A stretch of DNA of 64,000 nt from JAVDCA01 sp035293985 (lineage in GTDB: Bacteria; Pseudomonadota; Alphaproteobacteria; Rhizobiales; Xanthobacteraceae), in assembly GCA_035293985.1 (NCBI GenBank), contig DATGLS010000048.1, forward strand, positions 186,001 to 250,000. Direction: 5' to 3'. A model generated the notes under the pieces. It had not been told where the DNA came from, searched no databases, and worked only from the letters and a program-made list of their open reading frames with translations. Positions 32,332-41,063 of the stretch are shown here, piece after piece. Each line of letters begins with the position of its first letter. The first letter of the stretch is position 1. The position numbers and the translations under genes are program-made.

Positions 32332-33924
32332 TCACCTCGGCGCCGCTTGCGCGGGTGTCGCCCCGAACAGATTGCTCGACGCCGCTTCCTGGATGATCAC
32401 CGCCGCATCCTCGCGCAGCAGGAAACCCTGCTTCATCAGGTCGCGCGTGGCGGCGCGGACGCGGTTCACGTAATCGTCGCGGTCGCGATAGCGCTCCTCG
32501 AGCGAGGGCCTCGGGTCGCCCATGCGTTCGCGCTCGACTTTTGTCGCCGCGAACGGCATGAAGGAGCCGACCAGCATGCAGGTAAAGGTCTGCGGCGCGT
32601 TCTGCCCCGCGTTGGTGCCGAGCGGCACCGCGATGTCAGGCAGCCGCACGCCGCCGAGCGCATTGCGGTCGGCGTCGGTCTTGGGCACCTGGATCACGGC
32701 GGCGGGAAACTTGCTCGGGGCGCGCAGCGCGGGCGGCTCGCCGTTCGCCGGCTCGAGCGGCATCAGCGCGCTCGCGGGCGGCTCGGCGTTGTGGCTCACC
32801 CAGGCGTCGAGTCGCACCAGCAAGGCGCGCGACACCGGCGTCCAGTCGAGGCGGGCGGGCGGCAGCTTGCAGCTCGGCGCCTTGGGCACGCGCACGTGCG
32901 AGCCTCCGGCGATGTCATACATGCGCGCATTGGCAGGGAGCGGCTGGTCGGCGGTGCCGGTGCCGCCGGTGCGGCCGAGGGAGGCGCGCAGCGAGTAGTA
33001 GTCCGTGGTCGAGCTCACCAGCATCATCTTCGGCGGCACCTCGCCGCGCGCCTCGACCTTGGCGATGATCTCGCCGATCGTCAGCGGCCCGTCGTTCACG
33101 CCGGGAAAATCGGGATCGTCGAAGGTCGGCGCCCCGTCCGCGCTTGATTTCGGCCCGGTGCCGGTCTGCATGATCGGCAGCAGGCCGGCGGCGGAGACGA
33201 ACACATGCATGCCGTCGAACACGCGCCGCTCGCCCACCCGGTTGAACCCGTTGAGCAGGAACGTCTTGAGGAAGCGGCCATCCTGGGACTTGCCGCTCGC
33301 GAGCACGCGGTTGATCGCGCCCGCGAGCGGGTTCGCGGTGCCGGCGCGGTCGGCGGCCGCGTGCGCCAGGAAGTCGGCGGCATCCCGCACGATCGCGAAG
33401 CCCACGCCCTCGACGTAGCGCGTCTTGCCGTCGCCATCGACGAACGTCGGCAGCTCAGCCCCCTGCCCGAGCTCCCAGTACACGTCTGCGATCGTGAAGC
33501 CGCGGTCCTCCAGGAAGCCGGTGCCCTGCTCGAGCGTGCCGGAGAGAAACGGCACGTCGCGCGGCGAGTTGTAGAGCGCCTCCGCGTAGGCGTGGCCGCG
33601 GTTGGGCACGTCGACCAGCAAGGCGCCGTTCCCGCCGCGATGGTTCTCCGGCATGATCAGGATGATCTTCGCCGCATAGGCGACGCGCCCGCGCTCGTTG
33701 CGGGCGGCCTTGTCGATGCCCGGAATGGTCTCTTGCGGCGAGAGATCACCGTGCAGCTGCCCCTGCCAGATCACGTAGTTGCCGGTGCGAAACGCGCCGA
33801 ACGGCTGCTTCGAGGTCCACTCGATCCGGGTCACCTCGGCGCGCGCCGGCGCTGCCGCGAGGCTGACGAGAGCGACGACACCGAGCAGAAGAGCAACGAG
33901 CGAGCCGTTTGCACGGTGCGGCAT
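32332..33924 (-). CDS. Exported alpha/beta hydrolase-domain protein (PF20091-like)
   Basis: 530 residues. Start 33924 has GGGAGGA 7 bases upstream; an ATG two codons earlier touches that site. Signal peptide about 1-26 (SLVALLLGVVALVSLAAAPARA). The body is the large alpha/beta hydrolase form found in many proteobacteria (PFGAFRTGNYVIWQGQLHGD near the N-terminus, NRGHAYAEALYNSPRD, FLLNGFNRVGERRVFDGMHV, YDIAGGSHVRVPKAPSCKLP, NALGGVRLPDIAVPLGT). Asn in NGFN takes the place of the nucleophile seen in typical esterases, so the reaction is uncertain. Periplasmic. A single-gene unit. Confidence 0.85.
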   Translation of the reverse strand: MPHRANGSLVALLLGVVALVSLAAAPARAEVTRIEWTSKQPFGAFRTGNYVIWQGQLHGDLSPQETIPGIDKAARNERGRVAYAAKIILIMPENHRGGNGALLVDVPNRGHAYAEALYNSPRDVPFLSGTLEQGTGFLEDRGFTIADVYWELGQGAELPTFVDGDGKTRYVEGVGFAIVRDAADFLAHAAADRAGTANPLAGAINRVLASGKSQDGRFLKTFLLNGFNRVGERRVFDGMHVFVSAAGLLPIMQTGTGPKSSADGAPTFDDPDFPGVNDGPLTIGEIIAKVEARGEVPPKMMLVSSTTDYYSLRASLGRTGGTGTADQPLPANARMYDIAGGSHVRVPKAPSCKLPPARLDWTPVSRALLVRLDAWVSHNAEPPASALMPLEPANGEPPALRAPSKFPAAVIQVPKTDADRNALGGVRLPDIAVPLGTNAGQNAPQTFTCMLVGSFMPFAATKVERERMGDPRPSLEERYRDRDDYVNRVRAATRDLMKQGFLLREDAAVIIQEAASSNLFGATPAQAAPR

Positions 33925-34083
33925 GGGCATTCCTCCCAGGACAGCGGCGACGGTGTTGCGTTGGCAGGGGTCAGTTAGGCCGATAGACTGGCGCATGACA
34001 AGTGTCTGGTCCTGTCGTGCGCGCGGCGCGCCCAGTCGCGGGACGGCGCCGCGACCAATTCGACACATTGGCGAGGTGCATCC

Positions 34084-34641
34084 ATGATATCGGCGATCTC
34101 CATGTCGGCACGCCATCTTTGGATATCGGCGCTGGTCGCGCTGGCGTTATCGGGGCTCGTGGCAACCTGCGCCGACGCACAGGTCGTCGCCATCGGCGCG
34201 AGCAACACGGCAGGCCGCGGCCACGGGCACCACACCGGCGGGGTCGACACGGCGGAGGCTTATCCGGCGCAGCTCGAACGGCTGCTGCACGCCCATGGCA
34301 TGAACGTCACGGTGAAGAACGCCGGCATCGCGGGCGACACCAGCGTCGGAATGCTGGCGCGCCTCGACTCGGTCATCGAGCCGGGCACGCGCGTGGTCAT
34401 CATCCAGCCGGGCGGCAACGACGCGCTGCGCGGCGGCAGCCTGCTCGACGCGAAGCGCAACGTGGACGAGATGACGCGGCGGCTCAAAAGCCGCGGCATC
34501 CGCGTGATCGTGCTCAACGGAATGCGGCGCTCGGTCCCGCCGAGCACCTGGGACCCGGACGGGCAACATGTGAACGCGCAGGCGCATGCGATGATCGCGG
34601 CGCGGCTGCTGCCGCAGGTGATGGCGGCGCTGCGGCGCTGA
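34084..34641 (+). CDS. SGNH/GDSL-type hydrolase, exported
   Basis: 185 residues, TesA/lysophospholipase L1 type. Signal peptide about 1-33 (WISALVALALSGLVATCADA). Block I is GASNT with the nucleophile Ser40 kept but the usual Asp changed to Ala; block II Gly in NAGIAGDTS; block III GGND (Asn112); block V DGQH giving Asp159 and His162. All four catalytic residues are therefore present. Periplasmic esterase or thioesterase; substrate unknown. It lies 49 bases before the SDR gene and may be co-transcribed. Confidence 0.88.
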   Translation: MISAISMSARHLWISALVALALSGLVATCADAQVVAIGASNTAGRGHGHHTGGVDTAEAYPAQLERLLHAHGMNVTVKNAGIAGDTSVGMLARLDSVIEPGTRVVIIQPGGNDALRGGSLLDAKRNVDEMTRRLKSRGIRVIVLNGMRRSVPPSTWDPDGQHVNAQAHAMIAARLLPQVMAALRR

Positions 34642-34689
34642 GCGGCGATCGACGCCATCCGATGTCAACAAGCGCGAGGGAGCACAAGA

Positions 34690-35421
34690 ATGGCGCGGTT
34701 CGCCGGCAAGGTCGTTCTCATCAGCGGCGGCGCGCGCGGACAGGGCGCGGCCGAAGCGCGGCTTCTGGTCGCCGAAGGCGCCAAAGTGGTGATTGGCGAC
34801 GTGCGCGACGATGAAGGTGCCAAGCTTGCGCATGAGCTCGGCCGCGCCGCGCGCTATCTGCATCACGACGTCACGAGCGAATCCGATTGGGCGGGCGCGG
34901 TCCTCGAGGCGGAAACGCTCGGCGGTTTGCACGGCCTCGTCAACAATGCCGGCATCTATCAGCCAAAACCGCTGCTCGAGACCGACACAGAGCTGTGGGA
35001 GCGCCACGTCCGCATCAACCAGTTCGGCTGCTTCCTCGGCATGAAGGCGGTGGTGCCGGCGATGGAGCGCGCCGGGGGCGGCGCGATCGTCAACATCTCG
35101 TCGTCGGCCGGCCTGCGCGGCTCACCGATGGCGTTTGCCTATAGCGCGACCAAGTGGGCATTGCGCGGCATGACCAAATCGGCGGCCATGGACCTCGCCA
35201 AGCGCAACATCCGGGTCAACTCGATCCATCCCGGCCCGATCGAGACCGACATGCTCAAGGCGTGGCAGCCCGGCTGGCGCGAGCAGCGCCTCAACGCCGT
35301 GCCGATGCGTCGCACCGGCACCGCCGAGGAGGTCGCGCGCCTGGTGCTCTTTCTGCTCTCCGACGACAGCGGCTACATCACCGGCGCCGAGGTTGCGATC
35401 GACGGGGGCACGACGGTGTGA
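34690..35421 (+). CDS. Short-chain dehydrogenase/reductase
   Basis: 243 residues, classical SDR. Cofactor motif SGGARGQGAA (12-21) in place of TGxxxGxG, NNAG (85-88), Ser around 138, YSATK with Tyr151 and Lys155, PGPIETDM, and the C-terminal SGYITGAEVAIDGG. Asp37 at the end of beta-2 (VIGDVRD) indicates NAD(H) preference. Resembles 3-alpha/20-beta-hydroxysteroid and cyclohexanol dehydrogenases. A strong terminator follows. Confidence 0.93.
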   Translation: MARFAGKVVLISGGARGQGAAEARLLVAEGAKVVIGDVRDDEGAKLAHELGRAARYLHHDVTSESDWAGAVLEAETLGGLHGLVNNAGIYQPKPLLETDTELWERHVRINQFGCFLGMKAVVPAMERAGGGAIVNISSSAGLRGSPMAFAYSATKWALRGMTKSAAMDLAKRNIRVNSIHPGPIETDMLKAWQPGWREQRLNAVPMRRTGTAEEVARLVLFLLSDDSGYITGAEVAIDGGTTV

Positions 35422-35535
35422 ATCGAGCGCCCGTCCTGCCTTCCGCGCGACGCCGAGGAACGATTCGCCGAATGCCACGTTGTCCACGTGTCCGCTGCGT
35501 CATTCCCCCCTCCCCCCGTGCTCGCAGCGGGCGAC

Positions 35536-35562
35536 AGCCCCGGCTCACGCCGGGGCTTTTTT
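35536..35562 (+). terminator. Rho-independent terminator after the SDR gene
   Basis: AGCCCCGGC - TCAC - GCCGGGGCT with a TTTTTT tail. It ends 14 bases before the 3' end of the convergent MFS gene. Confidence 0.88.
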
Positions 35563-35575
35563 CTTGACCGCCCCC

Positions 35576-36853
35576 TCACCGCACCAGCTTGGGCGGCAGC
35601 ATCGCCGAGATCACCGCCGCCATCAGGGTGAAGCCGGCAAGCACCAGCAGGCTGCCGGTGAAGCTGCCGGTGTGCTGGCGCACGAAGCCGACCAGGAACG
35701 GCCCGAGGAAGCCGCCGAGGGTGCCGAAGCTGTTGATCAGGGCAAAACCGCCGGCGGCGGCGGTGCCGCTGAGGAAATCGGCCGGTACCGCCCAGAAGAC
35801 GCCGAACATGCTCCAGATGCCGGCGGCGGCGACGCACAGCGCGACGAAGGAGAGCACCGGGTTGCCCGGCAAGGCGCTCACGGCGAGCCCGGCAGCGCCG
35901 ACCACGGCGGCGATCGCGAGATGCCACTTGCGGTCGCCCGTGCGATCGGAGCGGCGGCCCCACCATACCATCGCGACCACGGCGGCCGCATACGGGATCA
36001 TGGTCAGCGCGCCGACCTGCATGATGCTGAGGTCGCCGAGCGCCTTGATGATTTGCGGCATCCAGAAGACGACGCCGAAATTGCCCGAGACGAGGAAGAA
36101 GCACAGCAGCGTGATCAGCAGGACGCGCGGATTGGTGAGACCCATCCGCAGCGTCATGCGGCCGGAGGCCTGCTCCTTCGCGGCGGTCTCGGCGGCGAGC
36201 TCGCGCTGCAGCCAGGCCTTCTCGTCGTCGGCGAGCCAGGCCGCCTGCTCGGGCCGGTCGACCAGGTAGAAGAGCGCCGCGATGCCGATCAGCACCGACG
36301 GGATGCCCTCGATGACGAACATCAGCTGCCAGCCGCGCAGGCCGAAGATGCCGTCGAAGCCGATGAGCCAGCTCGACAGCGGCGCGCCGACGATGTTGGA
36401 GATCGCGGTCGCGGTCATGAACAGCGCGAGTGCCTTGGCGCGCTCGCGCATCGGAAACCAGTAGCTGAAATAGAGCATGATGCCGGGCAGGAGCCCGGCC
36501 TCGGCGAAGCCGAGCAGGAAGCGCACCACATAGAAGCTTGTGGCGCCTTGGACGAATGCCATGGCGGCGGAGATGATGCCCCACGTGATGGCGATGCGAG
36601 CGAGCCAGACGCGCGCGCCGACCCGCTCGAGGATCAGGTTACTCGGGATCTCGAAGACGAAATAGCCGAAGAAGAAGATGCCGGCGCCGATGCCGTAGAC
36701 GGTCGGGCCGAAGCCGAGATCCTTGTTCATCTGCAGCGCCGCGAAGCCGACATTGAGCCGGTCGACGTAGTTGAGGATGAACAGAAGCATGCAGAAATAG
36801 ATCAGCCGCCGCTCGATCTTGCGCAGCGTGCGTGCCGAGATGTCGTCGGTCAT
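35576..36853 (-). CDS. MFS transporter, anion:cation symporter (ACS) family
   Basis: 425 residues from ATG 36853; 12 membrane helices. LNYVDRLNVGFAALQMNKDL in helix 1, YVVRFLLGFAEAGLLPGIML YFSYWFP (in two parts) in helices 4-5 and a second-half RRSDRTGDRKWH are typical of ACS members that import organic anions such as tartrate, phthalate or hydroxybenzoates. Downstream of the UbiD gene at 36973-38616 on the same strand, with a palindromic repeat between them; it may import the carboxylic acid that UbiD handles. Confidence 0.93.
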   Translation of the reverse strand: MTDDISARTLRKIERRLIYFCMLLFILNYVDRLNVGFAALQMNKDLGFGPTVYGIGAGIFFFGYFVFEIPSNLILERVGARVWLARIAITWGIISAAMAFVQGATSFYVVRFLLGFAEAGLLPGIMLYFSYWFPMRERAKALALFMTATAISNIVGAPLSSWLIGFDGIFGLRGWQLMFVIEGIPSVLIGIAALFYLVDRPEQAAWLADDEKAWLQRELAAETAAKEQASGRMTLRMGLTNPRVLLITLLCFFLVSGNFGVVFWMPQIIKALGDLSIMQVGALTMIPYAAAVVAMVWWGRRSDRTGDRKWHLAIAAVVGAAGLAVSALPGNPVLSFVALCVAAAGIWSMFGVFWAVPADFLSGTAAAGGFALINSFGTLGGFLGPFLVGFVRQHTGSFTGSLLVLAGFTLMAAVISAMLPPKLVR

Positions 36854-36882
36854 GGTTGCCCCTGCTCCCCCGATTGTTGTTT

Positions 36883-36966
36883 CGTCATCGCCGGGCTTGT
36901 CCCGGCCATTCCACGTCTTCGCGCGGAAGGAAATACGTGGATGCCCGGCCTTCGCCGGGCATGACG
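36883..36966. repeat. Dispersed palindromic repeat, copy 1
   Basis: CGTCATCGCCGGGCTTGTCC and CGTGGATGCCCGGCCTTCGC form the two arms, ending in CCGGGCATGACG, so the element folds into a long stem with CGTCAT and ATGACG tips and CCACGTCTT/ACGTGG inside. Dispersed non-coding palindromes of this type are frequent in Bradyrhizobium-like genomes. It lies between the MFS and ubiD genes. Confidence 0.8.
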
Positions 36967-36972
36967 TTGTAG

Positions 36973-38616
36973 CTAGATTTCCGATAACCGCTTCGACATC
37001 TCCCGCATGGTCAACAGCTCGCGCTTGTTCTCGTCGAGATAGTCGATGCCGATGCCGTAGTCGTACCAGCGGCGGCGGATCTTCTCCTCGAGCTCGCCCG
37101 GCAGCACGTTGATCGGCGGGTAGCGGCGGCCGCCCCAGGCCGGGTTGGGCTCGAACTCCCAGTTGCGGGTGGCGTCGATCAGCACGCGCGTCCAGCGCCC
37201 GGTGCCGTACTTGCGCGCGTCGGCCTGGTGGCGCGGCGTCGAGGGATCGAGCACCGAGCCGAACGTCGGGCCGAAGGTGACGAGCTGGCCCTCGCTCGCA
37301 TTGACGCGAAACGCGAAGGCCCAGTCGAGCGCGACCGGATCGCGGATGTCGATGTCCTCCTCGACCACCATCACGTTCTTGAAGAACCACTGCCCGGCGC
37401 CGGAGCCCCACAGCGCGGTCGCGACCTGCTGGGCGTGGCCGCGGTAGCGCTTCTGGATCTGCACCACGATGTTGGTGCCCGTCGACACCGGCGGCAGCCA
37501 CACGTCGGTGACGCCGCCCACGCCGATGTCCTCCAGCATGTTCCACGCGATCGCCGACCACGAATAGGCGCACAGCGTCGAGTCCTCGCTCGGAAAGCCA
37601 GGGCGCGCACCTTCGAGCGTGCCGCGCAGGATAGGATCGTCGCGATGCGTGATGCAGCTCACCTCGAGCACCGGCTTTGGCGACGGCACGCCGCCCGCGT
37701 AGCCGGGATACTCGGCGAACGGCCCCTCCTCGCGAAACGTCGCCGGATCGGACGAGATCGTGCCCTCGACCACGAGCTCGGCACTCGCGGGCACCATGAG
37801 ATCCGACGTCTCGCAGCGCACGAGCTCGACCGGGCGCCCCAGGATGGCGCCCATCATATCGTACTCGTTGACTGCCTTGGGGAACGGGCTGCCGGCACAG
37901 AACGGCAGCACGTCGTGCCAGCCATGCACGATCGCGACCGGCATCGGCTGCATGACGCCGCGATGTTTGGCGAAATGGTTGCCCCAGTGCTGCGTGGGGA
38001 CCAAAAGCTTGCCGATCTGGCGCGCGCCGATGAGCTGGCCGCGATAAAGCCCGATATTGGTCTGCCCGGTCTCGGGATCCTTGGTCACGACGCCGCAGAA
38101 GGTGTCGATGAAGCGCCCGCCGTCGAGATGATGCCACTTCGGCACCGGGAACTCGTAGAGGTCAATCGCGTCGCCGCGCAGGATGTTCTGCTTCACGGGC
38201 CCGCCCGCGACGGTCACGGGCGGGATGGCGCGGCGATAGGTGTCCTTGAAATGACGGACGATGCCTTTGTCCGAGGTGTCGGGCGAGATGCCGGCGAGCA
38301 GGCAGACCTGCGCCCGATTGCCGAGCGAGGTGGTGAGGAATTTGGTGCAACGGCCTTCGCGATAGCCCTTGATCGCCTCGAACAGAAGCCCGGGGCCGCC
38401 GAGCGCGAGATTGACCCGGGCGATGCCGGCGATCTCCTCGTCCCAATCGACCTCGGCCGTGATGTGCCGGAGCTGACCGTGCTGCTCGAGCAGGTCGAGC
38501 CAGCTGCGCAGGCTCGGACCTTCGGTGCCGTCCTGCGCTTGCTTCGCGGCAGGCCGCGCGCGGCTTTTCCCGCGGGCCGCCTTCGCGGCGCCCCTGGATC
38601 TGACGGATCCCTCCAT
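36973..38616 (-). CDS. UbiD family (de)carboxylase
   Basis: 547 residues. ATG 38616 with GGGAG six bases upstream. A basic N-terminal tail (about 1-35) precedes the UbiD fold (LRSWLDLLEQHGQLRHITAE). Motifs around the prenyl-FMN and metal site: NIGLYRGQLIG, VPASAELVVEGTI and EEGPFAEYPGY, whose Glu residues and the upstream Arg are the family's catalytic E-R-E set. UbiD enzymes decarboxylate aromatic or alpha,beta-unsaturated acids and need prenyl-FMN made by UbiX, which is not encoded here. Divergent from a second UbiD at 38832; the two share only the family fold. Confidence 0.93.
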   Translation of the reverse strand: MEGSVRSRGAAKAARGKSRARPAAKQAQDGTEGPSLRSWLDLLEQHGQLRHITAEVDWDEEIAGIARVNLALGGPGLLFEAIKGYREGRCTKFLTTSLGNRAQVCLLAGISPDTSDKGIVRHFKDTYRRAIPPVTVAGGPVKQNILRGDAIDLYEFPVPKWHHLDGGRFIDTFCGVVTKDPETGQTNIGLYRGQLIGARQIGKLLVPTQHWGNHFAKHRGVMQPMPVAIVHGWHDVLPFCAGSPFPKAVNEYDMMGAILGRPVELVRCETSDLMVPASAELVVEGTISSDPATFREEGPFAEYPGYAGGVPSPKPVLEVSCITHRDDPILRGTLEGARPGFPSEDSTLCAYSWSAIAWNMLEDIGVGGVTDVWLPPVSTGTNIVVQIQKRYRGHAQQVATALWGSGAGQWFFKNVMVVEEDIDIRDPVALDWAFAFRVNASEGQLVTFGPTFGSVLDPSTPRHQADARKYGTGRWTRVLIDATRNWEFEPNPAWGGRRYPPINVLPGELEEKIRRRWYDYGIGIDYLDENKRELLTMREMSKRLSEI

Positions 38617-38697
38617 GGTCAACTCCCGACGCTAAGTTTTGCTTTTGCCGATAATAGCAATCCGTTTGCCCAAGAATAGGAATTCGTGCCATCCCGT

Positions 38698-38805
38698 CGT
38701 CATGGCCGGGCTTGGCCGGGCTTGGCCGGGCTTGGCCCGGTCATCCACGTCTTTGTTCGCAACCAGCAGTAAGACGTGGATGCCCGGCATTCGCCGGGCA
38801 TGACG
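38698..38805. repeat. Dispersed palindromic repeat, copy 2, with internal tandem expansion
   Basis: Same element as at 36883-36966 (CGTCATGGCCGGGCTTGG ... CGTGGATGCCCGGCATTCGC, ending CCGGGCATGACG). The left arm has three tandem CTTGGCCGGG units, absent from copy 1, which point to slippage. It sits between the two divergent ubiD genes. Confidence 0.8.
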
Positions 38806-38831
38806 CAGTGGGCGGCGCCGAAGGAGACACG

Positions 38832-40277
38832 ATGAGCCACCCCGACATGCGCGGCTATCTCATGGCGCTCGAGCAGCACGGGCTGCTGCGCCGCATTTCG
38901 CAGCGCGTCGATCGCGGGCGCGACATCGGCTGCCTGGTCAAATGGATGTATCAGGCGCGGCCGATCGAGCAGCGGTTCGGGCTGCGATTCGATCAGGTTG
39001 CCGGCGCGACGATGCCGGTCGTGACCTCGGCGCTCGGCGCCAATACGGCGTCGGTCGCGCTGGCGCTGCAATGCGAGCCGGATGCGATCAACGCGACGCT
39101 GACGGCGGCGCTGCAGCAGCCGGTCAAGCCCAGGGTGGTCGACGCCGCACCGTGCCAGGAAATCTCACTCGCCGGCGACGAAGCCGACCTCGATCGCCTG
39201 CCGATCGTGACCTGGACACCCGGCAAGGACCGCGCGCCCTATCTCACGACCATCGTGGTGACGCGCGACCACGACAGCGGGCGGCAAAACATGGGCGTCT
39301 ATCGCACCATGGTGCGCGACCGGCACAGCGTGGTGATCAACCTTGCGCCCGGCCGGCAGGGATTCCGCAACGTGAAGACCTGGACCGACAAGGGCAAGAC
39401 GGCGCCGATCGCCTGGGTGATCGGCGCGCCGCCGGCGGTGCATCTGGCGACGGTCGCGAACCTGCCCTACGGCGACGACGAGATCGAGCTCGCGGGCGCG
39501 CTGATGGGGGCGCCGATCGAGATCGTGCGCTGCCGCACGCACGATCTCGTCGTGCCGGCGCGGGCGGAAATCATCGTCGAAGGCGAGATCCGACCCGGCG
39601 AGCTCGACGACGAGGGACCGTTCGGCGAGTTCGCGGGCTTCATGGGATTGGTCGAGCGGCGCCCGGTGGGGCGCATCAACGCCATCACGCACCGCCGGGA
39701 CCCGGTGTTCTACGGGCTGTCGAGCCAGATGCCGCCGTCGGAAAGCACGACGATCCAGAGCCTGGTCAATGCGGGCGTGCTGCTGCACACCCTGCGCGAC
39801 CGGTTGGGCGAGCACGCGGTGCGCGATCTCTTCATCGACGAGACCTATGGCGGCCTGCTCGCCCACGGCCTCGTCGCGATGACCCCGCAGCATCCCGGCC
39901 ACGCCAAGCACATCGGACGGCTCGTCGCCGACATCTCGTCGCTCAAGCGCGTCACCGTGGTCGACCCCGATGTCGACATTCGCGACCCGAGCCATGTCGA
40001 CTGGGCGCTCAACGCGCGCTTCAGCCCGCGCCGCGACACCATCTTCATCGACGACGTGCACGTGCCGGTGCAGATGGACCCGTCCGTGCGCGATGCGCGC
40101 GGCGAGGTCGCGCCGAGCTCGAAGATGATCCTCGATGCGACGCAGAAGTTCGATGCCGGCCCGTCGTCGCTGCCCGCCAGGGAGCACATGATGGCGGCGC
40201 TGCCACTGTGGAGCGAGGCCGGGCTGCCGGCGCTGGAGATTCCGCTGCGGTTGGCGCTGCGGCTCGAGCGCGCGTGA
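38832..40277 (+). CDS. UbiD family (de)carboxylase
   Basis: 481 residues. Start 38832 has AAGGAGACACG directly upstream; longer readings run through the palindromic repeat. UbiD motifs: GVYRTMVRDRHSVVINLAPG, VPARAEIIVEGEI and DEGPFGEFAGF with the catalytic Glu residues, and a C-terminal PLWSEAGLPALEIP. Probably acts on an unsaturated or aromatic carboxylic acid with prenyl-FMN. It is shorter than its divergent neighbour and clearly different in sequence, so the two likely act on different substrates or form a hetero-complex. Confidence 0.93.
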   Translation: MSHPDMRGYLMALEQHGLLRRISQRVDRGRDIGCLVKWMYQARPIEQRFGLRFDQVAGATMPVVTSALGANTASVALALQCEPDAINATLTAALQQPVKPRVVDAAPCQEISLAGDEADLDRLPIVTWTPGKDRAPYLTTIVVTRDHDSGRQNMGVYRTMVRDRHSVVINLAPGRQGFRNVKTWTDKGKTAPIAWVIGAPPAVHLATVANLPYGDDEIELAGALMGAPIEIVRCRTHDLVVPARAEIIVEGEIRPGELDDEGPFGEFAGFMGLVERRPVGRINAITHRRDPVFYGLSSQMPPSESTTIQSLVNAGVLLHTLRDRLGEHAVRDLFIDETYGGLLAHGLVAMTPQHPGHAKHIGRLVADISSLKRVTVVDPDVDIRDPSHVDWALNARFSPRRDTIFIDDVHVPVQMDPSVRDARGEVAPSSKMILDATQKFDAGPSSLPAREHMMAALPLWSEAGLPALEIPLRLALRLERA

Positions 40278-40334
40278 GGCGCGGCTCATCGACGTGACGG
40301 TGCGTTCACGACATTCACGCTCACGTCTGAAGAT

Positions 40335-40842
40335 GTGCTAAAAAGGCCCTCCGCGAAGATTGCCGCGGTCGAGCGTTCTCCGGCAGCAGGCCGCATGGGC
40401 AAATTGGGCAAATCACGACAGGACCGCAGCGCGGTCCCGGCGGTCGCCGGAAACGGCCTGCTCGATCGCCGTGCGCCGCTCGGCCGCGGCATCATGGTGG
40501 CCGGCGCGATCGGCGCAGGCGGCACCGGTGTGGCGAGCGACGCGGCGGCGGAGCCCTTGGTCGAGGCGCCCTGGAGTCTCGCGCCGGGCGACGTCACCCC
40601 GCCCTATGGCCGTCCGTCGCGTTTCGAGAAAGGGCGTGGTGCGCACCGTCGACAAGCCGAACAACGAGCCGAACGGCTCGCGGCGTTCGCTCTCCGACCA
40701 TGAGGTCTATGCGCTGGTCGCATATCCGTTGGCGGAGAACAAGCTGATCCATCCGAACGAGGTGATCGACGCCGCGACGCTCCCGCAGGTGCGCATGCCC
40801 AACCGCGACAATTTCGTCGTCCAGCTCCCCGATCGGATGTAA
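40335..40842 (+). pseudogene. soxC-soxD deletion relic (sulfite dehydrogenase remnants)
   Basis: The 5' part matches the SoxC N-terminus: GNGLLDRRAPLGRGIMVAGA, EPLVEAPWSLAPGDVTPPYG and RPSRFEKG. The reading then shifts by one base in GGG near 40630 (plus-strand GAAAGGGCGTG) and continues as VVRTV, a SoxC motif, but within a few residues becomes the SoxD C-terminus: SLSDHEVYALVAYPLAENKL IHPNEVIDAATLPQVRMPNR D (in parts). Some 350 residues of SoxC and most of the SoxD cytochrome c domain are missing. A deletion fused the ends of adjacent soxC and soxD and a frameshift followed. Not functional. Confidence 0.85.
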
Positions 40843-41063
40843 GCCTGTCGCGGGCTCGGCGCGAGAAGCGCTTTTGCCATTCATGAATTTTCCTCGAGAT
40901 CCGGGATTTCGCGCCGCTCGGCGCCGCGGCTGAGAGGTGCCGCTTGCTCGGTGCTCGCGCCCCTTCTTCCCCTTCAGGGACCCTTTAGGAGGAGAGGGAG
41001 CGCCGGCACCGTGCTAGGTTGCCCGGCACGTCGCCGCCCGCTGCACTTTTCGGAGCTTCGATC

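Noticed and set aside
36854..38137. Upstream extension of the MFS frame to 853 residues
   Set aside because: The extra N-terminal part is an out-of-frame reading of the ubiD gene and passes through the palindromic repeat; the MFS family start is at 36853.
36883..38805. Palindromic repeats considered as a CRISPR array
   Set aside because: Only two full copies nearly 2 kb apart with a gene between them; no regular spacers and no cas genes.
40360..40842. 160-residue ORF taken as an intact cytochrome or novel protein
   Set aside because: Its first 90 residues are the wrong frame of the soxC remnant; only the last 65 are real SoxD-like sequence.
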